Shown: positions 6,258-13,433, counted from the first letter of the stretch. The stretch is DNA of 14,717 bases from an uncultured Bacilli bacterium (GCA_947589695.1 CANQBY010000011.1:1-14717); one strand, 5' to 3'. Notes: generated by a model not told the origin, from the sequence alone. A program made the numbers and translations.

Positions 6258-8231
6258 ATGTTTGGAAGAATTTTATATATAAGTGATAATAAGGCATATA
6301 TTGAAAATAAAGGTTCAGATGAATTAAAAGGAGATTTACTTAATTTACATATTATTTTTGAACATGAAGATCAAAAAATATTGGGAGAAATTGTCGAAAT
6401 TCGCGAAAAAGAAATAGAAGTACGGTTTTTAGGAGAATTTGTTAATGGCCGGTATAATAATGGTATTTTAAGAAAAGCGAGTTTAAATAGTACAATTAGA
6501 GTTATTAATACGGAAGAATTATTAGAATTAGTAGGTAAAGAATCTAATAAGACTTTTGTATTAGGAAAAAGTGCTACTTATAAGAATTTTAATGTTTGTC
6601 CGGATATAAATGAATTATTTGCTAATCATATGTGTATTTTTGGGAACTCTGGTTCAGGTAAATCTTGTGGAGTATCAAGAGTTGTGCAAAATATTTTAAG
6701 TAATAAGAATGCGATTGCCAAGAATGCTAATTTATTATTTTTTGATTCATTTGGAGAATATAAAAATGCTTTTAAAAGTATAAGTAGTATTAATCCAGAA
6801 TATAATTATAAATTTGTGACAGCAAGACTTAGAGATGAGACAGATGTTAAAATAGATATTCCGCTTAATTTAATGAAAGTTGATGATTTTGCTATTCTTT
6901 TACAAGCAGATAAACACTCACAATTAACGATTATTGATAGAGCTTTAAAATATGCGAAGATATTTGCAACAGATACCCCCGAAGCTAATAAATATAAAAA
7001 TAATATTATTGCCAATGCATTAATTACTATTTTATATAGTCAAAGTACTACGAGACAAAAGAAAGATGATATTTTTACAATTATAGATACTTGTCACACG
7101 AAAGAATTTAATTTTGATACAGTTATTCCAGGACTTGGTTATACAAGAAGTTTTAGTGAATGTTTTGCTATAGATTCACATGGACATTTTGGGGAAGAAG
7201 TTTTAATAACAGAATATATTTTGAAATTTATTGATAATGAAGGAACTGATGATGTTAAAGAACCAGAAAATGCAGTATTTACTTTACAAGGTTTAGCTAA
7301 AGCTTTAGATTTTACTTTAATAAGTGAAGGTTTTAATCAAAATAAAAATATGCATGATGATGCTCAATTATTAAAGGTTAGATTAAGCAGTATTTTACGA
7401 AGTGATATGCGAGATTTCTTTACAGGTAAAGAGTATGTTACTCCCGCAGATTTTATTTCAAGATTAGTAACAGCTCCAAATAATAAAAAAGCCCAAATTA
7501 TTAATATCAATTTAGAGACTATTGATGATGCTTATGCGAAAGCCTTAGTTAAAATATATTCACGAATTGTTTTTGATTTTGCTAAAGAAAATGCGAATCG
7601 GGCAACAGTACCTTTTCATTTATTTTTAGAAGAAGCTCATAGATATGTTCAAAAAGATATCGATGTTTTCCTACTTGGTTATAATATATTTGAACGGGTA
7701 GCAAAAGAAGGTCGGAAATATGGGGTAATTTTAGATATCATAAGTCAAAGACCAGTAGAAATTAGTGATACGGTTATTGCCCAATGTTCAAACTTTTTAA
7801 TATTTAAGATGACTCACCCTAAAGATATAAAATATATTGAAGAAATGCTTCCCAATATTAGTGCCGATGTTATTGAAAAAATGAAGATTTTACAACCGGG
7901 TACATGTGTAGCCTTTGGTACAGCTTTTAAAATACCAATGATTTGTAAATTAGATATGCCAGATCCAAGACCATTTTCGGCCAGTTGTGATGTTTCTTCA
8001 TATTGGGATTCTAACGTCGATATTAATAACGATATTAAAGGGAGCAGTGGAGGAGTAAGTCAAATTGCTAATCAAGTAAATAATATTAATATGGCAAATG
8101 GCGCGATAAATAATCCCACTGGTGTTCCAATAGTTAATTCTAATAATGTCAAGAGTGGTCAAACTTTAAATGGTGGTCAAGAAATTAATAATAGTTTTAG
8201 TAATATTATGGGTATGGATTCCAATATTTAA
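6258..8231 (+). CDS. HerA-like hexameric ATPase (HAS-barrel plus DUF87 domain)
   Basis: The protein (657 residues) has a small beta-rich N-terminal domain (about 1-90) that fits the HAS-barrel of HerA-type translocases. A P-loop ATPase of the HerA/FtsK superfamily follows: Walker A GNSGSGKS (129-136), FDSFGEY just after it, Walker B HLFLEEAHRY (454-463), and GRKYGVILDIISQRP, the usual place of the HerA arginine finger and sensor glutamine. The C-terminal 80 or so residues are Asn- and Gly-rich and look disordered. HerA enzymes pump DNA with the NurA nuclease in repair, or act with SIR2, DUF4297 or other effectors in phage defence; neither kind of partner is in the window. Strong AAGGAGG lies six bases before the ATG. 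The stop codon overlaps the stop of the convergent membrane gene. Substrate and role are open. Confidence 0.85.
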   Translation: MFGRILYISDNKAYIENKGSDELKGDLLNLHIIFEHEDQKILGEIVEIREKEIEVRFLGEFVNGRYNNGILRKASLNSTIRVINTEELLELVGKESNKTFVLGKSATYKNFNVCPDINELFANHMCIFGNSGSGKSCGVSRVVQNILSNKNAIAKNANLLFFDSFGEYKNAFKSISSINPEYNYKFVTARLRDETDVKIDIPLNLMKVDDFAILLQADKHSQLTIIDRALKYAKIFATDTPEANKYKNNIIANALITILYSQSTTRQKKDDIFTIIDTCHTKEFNFDTVIPGLGYTRSFSECFAIDSHGHFGEEVLITEYILKFIDNEGTDDVKEPENAVFTLQGLAKALDFTLISEGFNQNKNMHDDAQLLKVRLSSILRSDMRDFFTGKEYVTPADFISRLVTAPNNKKAQIININLETIDDAYAKALVKIYSRIVFDFAKENANRATVPFHLFLEEAHRYVQKDIDVFLLGYNIFERVAKEGRKYGVILDIISQRPVEISDTVIAQCSNFLIFKMTHPKDIKYIEEMLPNISADVIEKMKILQPGTCVAFGTAFKIPMICKLDMPDPRPFSASCDVSSYWDSNVDINNDIKGSSGGVSQIANQVNNINMANGAINNPTGVPIVNSNNVKSGQTLNGGQEINNSFSNIMGMDSNI

Positions 8232-8548
8232 GAGATAAAAATTAAAAAGATTTTACTAAAAATGAAAAGAGTTAATAAAAAGTAAAGAAGAAGAGTTATT
8301 TTGTTTTCATGAAATAGCTCTTTTATTTGAAGATTTAGAAAAAATGAGGATAAGAAAAGAAAGAAACTAGTAATTAAACTATAAATAAGACTATCAAAAT
8401 GAAAATAATAAAGGGGTAAGACACTAATAAAGATAAAGTTTAAAATAATTATAAAAATATTATCTAAATTAAGTTTATTTTGATATAAAAAATAGTAGAT
8501 AGTGTTAAATAAAAGACAGACAAAACTAGAAAAAATTAATAAAGACAT
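8228..8548 (-). CDS. Small membrane protein of unknown function
   Basis: The product (106 residues) is almost entirely hydrophobic, with four likely membrane segments at about residues 2-21, 28-48, 50-71 and 84-105, and little soluble sequence between them. No family is recognised. It is probably real: on the minus strand AGAGGTG (8554-8560) lies five bases before the ATG, and an AT-rich TATATT box (8567-8572) sits just upstream of it. It is divergent from the rhomboid gene, sharing a 62-base promoter region, and convergent with the HerA-like gene; their stop codons overlap. A hairpin that probably ends HerA-gene transcription lies inside its coding sequence. Confidence 0.65.
   Translation of the reverse strand: MSLLIFSSFVCLLFNTIYYFLYQNKLNLDNIFIIILNFIFISVLPLYYFHFDSLIYSLITSFFLFLSSFFLNLQIKELFHENKITLLLYFLLTLFIFSKIFLIFIS
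8291..8326 (+). terminator. Probable terminator of the HerA-like gene inside a convergent gene
   Basis: Bases 8291-8301 pair with 8312-8322 over 11 base pairs (one G-U), with a ten-base loop and Ts following on the plus strand. It lies within the minus-strand membrane gene, about 60 bases beyond the HerA-gene stop. On the minus strand the T run is shorter, so it suits plus-strand termination better. Confidence 0.5.
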
Positions 8549-8577
8549 CTTTTCACCTCTTTACTAAATATATGAAT

Positions 8578-8586
8578 TGTTATAAA
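8578..8586 (+). promoter_or_regulatory. Extended -10 promoter of the rhomboid gene
   Basis: TGTTATAAA: a TGn extension and TATAAA box with no convincing -35. Predicted start near 8593 gives an 18-base leader before the GTG start. Confidence 0.5.
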
Positions 8587-8610
8587 ATAATAGTACTTGA
8601 GGTGATTTGT

Positions 8611-9756
8611 GTGAATTATAGTATAACGAATAAAAATGATGAAATGGTTATGGCTTTAGTTCATTATTTTATTACAGAAGAAAATTATACACCAATAATG
8701 GTTAAAGGAGTAAAAGATGAGATATGGTTAGAAAATATTGATGGACCTTATCGGATTATTAGAATTAATTCTAATCATATTCATAATGAAGAACAATATA
8801 ATTTTGATTTATTTAAAACTTCAAGAGTAATGGAACAAATAAAGAAAAAAACTTTATCTTTAAAGATGAATGCGTTAAATATTTTGGTAGATGTCGGAGA
8901 TAATTTCAAAGTTAAACAAGAAGATAAAAATATTTTATCAATTGTTTTGGATGATGTTTCGAAGTTTATAGATAATAAAAATATTAAAGATTTATTTCCT
9001 AAAATTAATAATAAATTAATTAAAGATAAAGAAGGAATAGATTTAATTATTAATGTAACTAATGATATAAATGCGAAAACTATGGAACATAATGAGGAAT
9101 ATACAAAAATATTTAGTCCTAAAAAAATGATTGTAACACCTATTTTAATATTAATATGTTTTGTAATGTTTTTCTTAATGTATATTTTAGGTAATGGAAG
9201 TGAAGATGTTGGAACTTTAGTGTTTTTTGGAGCTAATGTTCAAGGTTTGGTGAAGTCTGGACAAGTATGGAGACTTGTGACATCAATATTCTTACATATT
9301 GGGATTTTACATTTAATAGTTAATATGTACTCGTTATTTATTATTGGGGGACAATTAGAAACTTTTTTAGGAAAAGTTAAATATTTAATAGTTTTTTTAG
9401 TAAGTGGTTTGGTAGGTTCTTTGCTTTCATGTGTAATGCATGAGACAGTAAGTGCTGGAGCTTCAGGAGCAATCTTTGGGCTTTTGGGGTCGCTCCTTTA
9501 TTTTGGTTATCATTATCGCTTATATTTAGGAAGTGTTTTAAAAACTCAAGTGATTCCTATAATAATTTTAAATTTAATTATTGGTTTTGTGTCACCAGGC
9601 ATCGATAATTTTGCCCATATTGGTGGGTTAGTTGGGGGATATCTAGCCACTATGGCAGTGGGTATTCCTGGGAAAAAGAGAACTAGCGATCAAGTAAATG
9701 GAATTATTGTTTTGGGAATATTAATCTTATTTTTAGGATATATGTTATATAGGTAA
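8611..9756 (+). CDS. Rhomboid-family intramembrane serine protease
   Basis: Rhomboids cleave membrane proteins within or next to the bilayer. The C-terminal half has the six-helix core beginning near residue 173. The active-site serine is S285 in GASGAIFGLLGS and the partner histidine is H336 in NFAHIGGLVGGY. The HLIVNMYSLFIIGG segment in the second helix gives the expected His and Asn. The first 170 residues form a soluble domain, an arrangement like Bacillus YqgP (GluP), which cleaves the magnesium transporter MgtE; whether the substrate is the same here is unknown. I start at GTG 8611 because GAGGTGAT (8599-8606) lies just upstream; an in-frame ATG at 8572 would place that ribosome site inside the gene. 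The product is then 381 residues. rluB starts four bases after the stop. Confidence 0.92.
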   Translation: MNYSITNKNDEMVMALVHYFITEENYTPIMVKGVKDEIWLENIDGPYRIIRINSNHIHNEEQYNFDLFKTSRVMEQIKKKTLSLKMNALNILVDVGDNFKVKQEDKNILSIVLDDVSKFIDNKNIKDLFPKINNKLIKDKEGIDLIINVTNDINAKTMEHNEEYTKIFSPKKMIVTPILILICFVMFFLMYILGNGSEDVGTLVFFGANVQGLVKSGQVWRLVTSIFLHIGILHLIVNMYSLFIIGGQLETFLGKVKYLIVFLVSGLVGSLLSCVMHETVSAGASGAIFGLLGSLLYFGYHYRLYLGSVLKTQVIPIIILNLIIGFVSPGIDNFAHIGGLVGGYLATMAVGIPGKKRTSDQVNGIIVLGILILFLGYMLYR

Positions 9757-9760
9757 GCTT

Positions 9761-10480
9761 ATGGAAAAAGAAAGATTACAAAAGGTAATGGCTAATTTAG
9801 GTTTTAGTTCCAGAAGAAAAGCCGAAGAATTAATCGAAGAAGGAAAAGTAAAAGTAAATGGGAAAGTCATAACAGAATTAGGAGTTAAAGTAAGTCCGAC
9901 CGATATAATAGAAGTAGAAGGTCAAATTATTAATAAAACAGTAAAAAAAGAATATTATCTTTTATATAAACCAGCTAAAGTGATAACAAGTACGGCTGAT
10001 GAAAAAGGAAGAACCACAGTGAGGGATTTAGTTACATCAGAAGAACGAATTTATCCAGTGGGAAGACTTGATTATGATACAACGGGTGCTTTAATTTTAA
10101 CTAATGATGGGGATCTAGCAAATATTTTAATGCATCCCACGAATAAAATACCTAAAACATATTTAGCAAGAATAGATGGCTTACTTAATAAAGATGATAT
10201 TGAAAGACTCAAATATGGAGTTAATATTGAAGGAAGAAAAGTAATAGTAGATAATTTTAAAATTAGAGATAAAAATTTTGATAAAAAAACTTCTTTAGTA
10301 GAAATAACTATTTGGGAAGGAAGAAATCATATAGTTAAAAAATTATTTGCTAGTTTAAATCATCCTGTGTTAAAACTTAAAAGAACTAAAATTGCATTTT
10401 TAACTTTAGAAGGATTAAAGGTTGGAGAATATCGACCTTTGAAATTAAAAGAAGTTAAGAGGTTATATAGTTTAAAATAA
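9761..10480 (+). CDS. rluB: RsuA/RluB-family rRNA pseudouridine synthase
   Basis: The product (239 residues) has an N-terminal S4 domain (residues 4-65, RLQKVMANLGFSSRRKAEELI) and an RsuA-type catalytic domain. The catalytic aspartate is D104 in GRLDYDTTGALILTNDG, followed by MHPTNKIPKTY and the EGRNHIVKKLF motif. The NHIVKKLF form and overall length fit the RluB/E/F branch that modifies 23S rRNA. Small subunit RsuA has the same fold, so the exact target is not certain. It begins four bases after the rhomboid stop with only a weak ribosome site (AGGTAAG), so it is probably translated by coupling to the upstream gene. A strong terminator follows. Confidence 0.92.
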   Translation: MEKERLQKVMANLGFSSRRKAEELIEEGKVKVNGKVITELGVKVSPTDIIEVEGQIINKTVKKEYYLLYKPAKVITSTADEKGRTTVRDLVTSEERIYPVGRLDYDTTGALILTNDGDLANILMHPTNKIPKTYLARIDGLLNKDDIERLKYGVNIEGRKVIVDNFKIRDKNFDKKTSLVEITIWEGRNHIVKKLFASLNHPVLKLKRTKIAFLTLEGLKVGEYRPLKLKEVKRLYSLK

Positions 10481-10504
10481 GCCTGAAAAAATTAGGCTTT
10501 TTTT
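10479..10504 (+). terminator. Intrinsic terminator after rluB
   Basis: AAGCCT pairs with AGGCTT across a nine-base loop and is followed by at least six Ts. It starts at the rluB stop codon and ends the rhomboid-rluB unit. Confidence 0.85.
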
Positions 10505-10553
10505 GAAGGGTTAATGGACAGTTGGTTTACATTTTAAGTTGGTAAATAATCAT

Positions 10554-10580
10554 AAAAAAAAGAAACTTGATTTAAGCTTC
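10554..10580 (-). terminator. Intrinsic terminator of the ferredoxin gene
   Basis: Read on the minus strand, GAAGCTT pairs with AAGTTTC (seven pairs, one G-U) around a five-base loop, followed by eight Ts. The ferredoxin TAA lies in the stem and loop. Confidence 0.75.
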
Positions 10581-10847
10581 TTCTTCACAGTGACAATGAC
10601 CATCACAGGAATTACAACAACAATCGTCTTCTTCGCTTTCTTCATCGGTGTTATAATCACCTTCAGTTAAACTGATAGCACTAGTAGGGCAACTATCAAT
10701 CGCATTAGCTAAATCAGTACTTTCTAAGTTGTCATTACTAATAGGATGAGATAAGCCTTCATCATTAAAAGCAAAGTGTTCACTATCAATGGCCACACAA
10801 GCGCCACAGCCAATACAAGCTTCTTGATTTACATTAATTTTTTTCAT
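10572..10847 (-). CDS. Single-cluster [4Fe-4S] ferredoxin with Cys/His-rich acidic tail
   Basis: This is a small one-electron carrier of the Bacillus Fer type. C11, C14 and C17 (CIGCGAC) with C53 (SCPTSAI) bind one [4Fe-4S] cluster; the second cluster motif of clostridial ferredoxins is absent. The core ends near residue 62. Residues 63-91 form a very acidic extension whose end holds six cysteines (76, 77, 78, 81, 85, 87) and two histidines (84, 86) in a CCC..C..HCHC pattern, which looks like an added metal site. The true start is the ATG at 10847, with AGGAG (10856-10860) eight bases away; a longer open frame upstream is not used because it runs through the promoter. It has its own TTGGCA/TATAAT promoter and terminator. 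The redox partner is unknown. Confidence 0.9.
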   Translation of the reverse strand: MKKINVNQEACIGCGACVAIDSEHFAFNDEGLSHPISNDNLESTDLANAIDSCPTSAISLTEGDYNTDEESEEDDCCCNSCDGHCHCEEEA

Positions 10848-10869
10848 ATTCAATTCTCCTAACAATTTA

Positions 10870-10898
10870 ATTATAACAAAACTTTGGAAAATTGCCAA
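10870..10898 (-). promoter_or_regulatory. Strong sigma-A promoter of the ferredoxin gene
   Basis: On the minus strand: TTGGCA (10898-10893), a 17-base spacer, and TATAAT (10875-10870) with a TG extension. This is the best -35/-10 pair in the window. Predicted start near 10863, leader about 16 bases. Confidence 0.8.
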
Positions 10899-10926
10899 CA
10901 TAAAGCTTTTAAAACGTAAAAAAATA

Positions 10927-10935
10927 TGATATTAT
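10927..10935 (+). promoter_or_regulatory. Extended -10 promoter before the acidic membrane-anchored gene
   Basis: TGATATTAT, five of six -10 bases plus TGn. The -35 position (10907-10912, TTTTAA) is poor. Predicted start near 10942, leader about 14 bases. It is back to back with the ferredoxin promoter. Confidence 0.5.
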
Positions 10936-10955
10936 TAATATAGGAAAGTGATAAT

Positions 10956-11837
10956 ATGCAAACAAGAATGCAAAAGTATTATGAAGATAATGAGAATAAT
11001 CCTCCTTTAAGACAACAAAAAAATGAAGCTTTATATGAAAATATTAATAATTATGAAGATTTAGATTATAAATTAGATTCTAATGCGATGGTAATTGATT
11101 CTAATGCCCAAGAAATAGATGTTGAAAAGATTAAAAAAATATTAGATACAAAATATAATAAAGAGCCAAAAAGAAAAAGCATTCAATTAGAAGAAGAACC
11201 AGAAGAACCAGTAATAAATCTGGATGAAACAAGAGAATATGATATAAATGCTATATTAGAAAAAGCACGGAGTGAAAAAGAAGTTGACTACGAAAAAGAA
11301 AGACTTAAGAAAATTAGAGATACCCAGTTTGATATTTTAAATAGTTTAGATATAGATGATAAAGAAGAAGAAAAAGATACTAAACCTAAAGAAGATACCG
11401 AATTAATGGATCTTATAAATACAATTACAATGCGAGAGTTAGATATTAAAAATGATACTAAGGGTTCAGATACCGAGATGGATCCTTTAGATATTTTAAC
11501 AGATTTAAAAGGTAGTGATGATACCGTAGTAGTTGGAGCTGCGAAAGAGGAAGAAGAAAGTATTAATGAAACTTCGCCAATTATGAGTTTAGAAGAAGCA
11601 ACTCAAGCGAAAAAAGAAGTCGAAGCCCAAAAAGAAGAACAAGATAAAGAAGAAAATCAAGAATTAACGAATACTTTAGCTTTTACCCAAAGTGATTTTG
11701 ATGATTTTGATGATTTAAAGAAAGAAGTTAAATCTAGTAGAGCGTTAATTTATGTCGTAATTGTTTTAGTTAGTTTAATATTAATCGCAGGCGTAGTAAT
11801 ATTTTTAAATAATTTTTTAGATATTGGTTTATTTTAG
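10956..11837 (+). CDS. Acidic, C-terminally membrane-anchored protein of unknown function
   Basis: I do not recognise this protein (293 residues). About 260 residues are hydrophilic, rich in Glu, Asp and Lys, and probably largely disordered or helical. Short better-ordered blocks are IDVEKIKKILDTKY (about 54-67), REYDINAILEKARSEKE with KKIRDTQFDILNSLDID, and TELMDLINTITMRELDIK. A single hydrophobic segment near the C-terminus (about 263-285, ALIYVVIVLVSLILIAGVVIF) should anchor it with the bulk in the cytoplasm, like a tail-anchored protein. There is no signal peptide. Start is supported by GGAAAGTGAT (10943-10952) just before the ATG. yunB begins 15 bases after the TAG stop, so the two are probably expressed together at least in part. 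A role in sporulation is a guess from this neighbour only. Confidence 0.85.
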   Translation: MQTRMQKYYEDNENNPPLRQQKNEALYENINNYEDLDYKLDSNAMVIDSNAQEIDVEKIKKILDTKYNKEPKRKSIQLEEEPEEPVINLDETREYDINAILEKARSEKEVDYEKERLKKIRDTQFDILNSLDIDDKEEEKDTKPKEDTELMDLINTITMRELDIKNDTKGSDTEMDPLDILTDLKGSDDTVVVGAAKEEEESINETSPIMSLEEATQAKKEVEAQKEEQDKEENQELTNTLAFTQSDFDDFDDLKKEVKSSRALIYVVIVLVSLILIAGVVIFLNNFLDIGLF

Positions 11838-11847
11838 TTCATATAAT
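11821..11847 (+). promoter_or_regulatory. Possible sigma-E-type promoter of yunB
   Basis: ATATT (11821-11825), a 14-base gap and CATATAAT (11840-11847), which matches the sigma-E -10 CATACAnT at seven of eight bases. TATAAT also occurs here twice (11842-11847, 11847-11852). yunB belongs to the sigma-E regulon in Bacillus. Transcription would start at or just after the yunB ATG, which is a difficulty. Confidence 0.35.
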
Positions 11848-11852
11848 ATAAT

Positions 11853-12590
11853 ATGAAAAAGAAATTTAAAAGGAAAACTTATAAAAATAAATTAGGAAAA
11901 ATGGGAATAATAACAGTTATTTTAATAATAAGTTTAAACTTTTTTTTAATGATAAAATTTAATCAGGGGATGAATAAGAATTTAAGAGTTTTAAGTGAAG
12001 CAGAAATAAAAAGAGCAACCTATAGTTTACTTACAGATAAAATAACAAATGAAATACTGAATACCGAGACTTTAAAAGATATTTTAATTATAACGAAGAA
12101 TAACAATAATGAAATATTATATGTAGATTTTGATTTAGATAAAGCATATAAAATTTTAGATAAAGTAAGTCAAGTGTTAACTACTTCTTATCAAAAAATG
12201 GAAGATAGTGATCTTAATATTGCTTATTTAGATGAAGAATTATCCCATAAAGCCAATAGTGTAGTTTTAAATGTACCTATGGGAAGTTTACTTAATAGTA
12301 CCTATTTTTATAATTTAGGTCCGAAAATTCCAGTGAAAATTAATTTTATTGGGACAGTGTTAACCAATTTAGAAACCAAGATTACAAATTATGGGCTTAA
12401 TAATGCTTTAGTAGAAGTATTTATTTATATTAAATTTAGTAATCAAATAATTAGTCCCTTTAAAGTTCAGAAAGTAGATTTAGAGTATAAGACTATTATT
12501 GCAAGTATGATGGTTGAAGGGGAAGTGCCAAGTTTTTATAATGGTGTAATAGAAAAAGAAAGTGGAATTTTAAAGAAAAATGAAGATTAA
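11853..12590 (+). CDS. yunB: YunB-family sporulation protein
   Basis: YunB is made in the mother cell under sigma E in Bacillus and is needed for normal sporulation; its molecular role is not established. The 245-residue product has a basic N-terminus (MKKKFKRKTYKNKLGK), one membrane segment (about 17-37) and an extracytoplasmic domain. Family features are the EAEIKRATYSLLTDKI segment after the membrane helix, VPMGSLLNSTYFYNLGPKIPVKINFIG, the KITNYGLNNALVEVFIYI block, and MVEGEVPSFYNG near the C-terminus, all closely matching the Bacillus protein. There is no ribosome site before the ATG at 11853: the preceding bases are CATATAATATAAT. The next in-frame ATG (11901) has only a weak AGGA nearby and would remove the basic leader that the family keeps, so I prefer 11853. 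Confidence 0.88.
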   Translation: MKKKFKRKTYKNKLGKMGIITVILIISLNFFLMIKFNQGMNKNLRVLSEAEIKRATYSLLTDKITNEILNTETLKDILIITKNNNNEILYVDFDLDKAYKILDKVSQVLTTSYQKMEDSDLNIAYLDEELSHKANSVVLNVPMGSLLNSTYFYNLGPKIPVKINFIGTVLTNLETKITNYGLNNALVEVFIYIKFSNQIISPFKVQKVDLEYKTIIASMMVEGEVPSFYNGVIEKESGILKKNED

Positions 12591-12619
12591 TTGGAATTTA
12601 GTAAGAAAAGTGATATAAT
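12591..12619 (+). promoter_or_regulatory. Sigma-A promoter of the nuclease gene
   Basis: TTGGAA (12591-12596), a 17-base spacer and TATAAT (12614-12619) preceded by TGA. Predicted start near 12626, leader about 18 bases. The -35 box begins right after the yunB stop. Confidence 0.7.
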
Positions 12620-12643
12620 GAAGTTATAAAGTAGGGAAGTAAA

Positions 12644-13363
12644 ATGAGCAAAAGAAAAGGAAGAAAAAATAATAATTGGCTAGTTATAGTTTTAGTAGTG
12701 TTTATAGCGATTGGTAGTTATTTTCAAAATGACATTGAAAGATTTTTAAATTTACATGTATTTAATGAGTCATATGCAGCTTTAAGTGAAGTACCAGAAT
12801 ATGATGGAAATCCGTATGTTTATCTAAATGATAATATACCTGATTTTACTGAAGAAGATTATAAGAAAAAAGAACTAGAAATATATAGTCCTTTAGATTA
12901 TTTAGGGAGAGCGGGAGTTGCTTTTGCGAAAGTGGGGATGGAGACCATGCCAACCGAAGAAAGAGGAAGTATTGGTTCCGTAAAGCCGAGTGGTTGGCAT
13001 ACAGTAAAATATGATTTTGTAGATGGAAAATATTTATATAATCGATGTCATTTAATTGGTTTTCAATTAACGGGGGAAAACGCGAATGAAAAAAATTTAA
13101 TTACGTGTACTAGAAGTGCCAATACGGGGGCAATGCTTGATTTTGAAAATGAAGTGGCTAAATATGTAAAAGAAACAGAAAATCATGTTCTATATCGAGT
13201 AACTCCAATTTATGAGGGAACCAATTTGGTGGCAAGTGGAATAGAAATGGAAGCTATATCCGTAGAAGATGAAGGAAAAGGAGTACAATTTCACGTTTAT
13301 ATTTATAATGTGGAAGAGGGAGTAGAAATAGATTATAAAACGGGAGAGAGTAAAGCTCTTTAA
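12644..13363 (+). CDS. Membrane-anchored DNA/RNA non-specific endonuclease (EndA-like)
   Basis: This is a beta-beta-alpha-metal (His-Me finger) nuclease of the EndA / Endonuclea_NS_2 type that cuts DNA and RNA with little sequence preference. A basic N-terminus and hydrophobic helix (about residues 12-28, NWLVIVLVVFIAIGSYF) should act as an uncleaved anchor or signal, placing the enzyme outside the cell. The catalytic motif is NRCHLIG (133-139) with general base His136, the counterpart of DRGH in EndA; the metal-binding asparagine is expected in NANEKNLITCTRSAN (146-160). C135 and C155 flank the active site. The C-terminus HVLYRVTPIYEG and later strands also follow the family. Start is supported by AGGGAAG (12633-12639). 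In streptococci such enzymes serve DNA uptake or escape from neutrophil traps; here the use is unknown. Confidence 0.9.
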   Translation: MSKRKGRKNNNWLVIVLVVFIAIGSYFQNDIERFLNLHVFNESYAALSEVPEYDGNPYVYLNDNIPDFTEEDYKKKELEIYSPLDYLGRAGVAFAKVGMETMPTEERGSIGSVKPSGWHTVKYDFVDGKYLYNRCHLIGFQLTGENANEKNLITCTRSANTGAMLDFENEVAKYVKETENHVLYRVTPIYEGTNLVASGIEMEAISVEDEGKGVQFHVYIYNVEEGVEIDYKTGESKAL

Positions 13364-13433
13364 AATTTATTTTAAGTATTTTGTTAGTTTAATTTCTAAA
13401 TATAATTTCATTTTACTTTACTAAACAACACTA

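Noticed and set aside
6806..7015. Minus-strand frame inside the HerA-like gene
   Set aside because: Opposite a conserved ATPase domain, with no start signals.
6258..8548. Two-gene phage-defence system of the HerA-like ATPase and the small membrane protein
   Set aside because: The genes are convergent rather than an operon, and the membrane protein shows no known effector feature.
10848..10901. Longer N-terminus for the ferredoxin
   Set aside because: The extension would run through the -10 and -35 boxes and the ribosome site, and ferredoxins of this class start directly before the first cluster motif.
13358..13380. Hairpin at the end of the nuclease gene as terminator
   Set aside because: CTT-AAAA pairs with TTTT-AAG, almost all A-T, with a bulge and tiny loop; too weak to call, although some terminator is expected in this 70-base gap.
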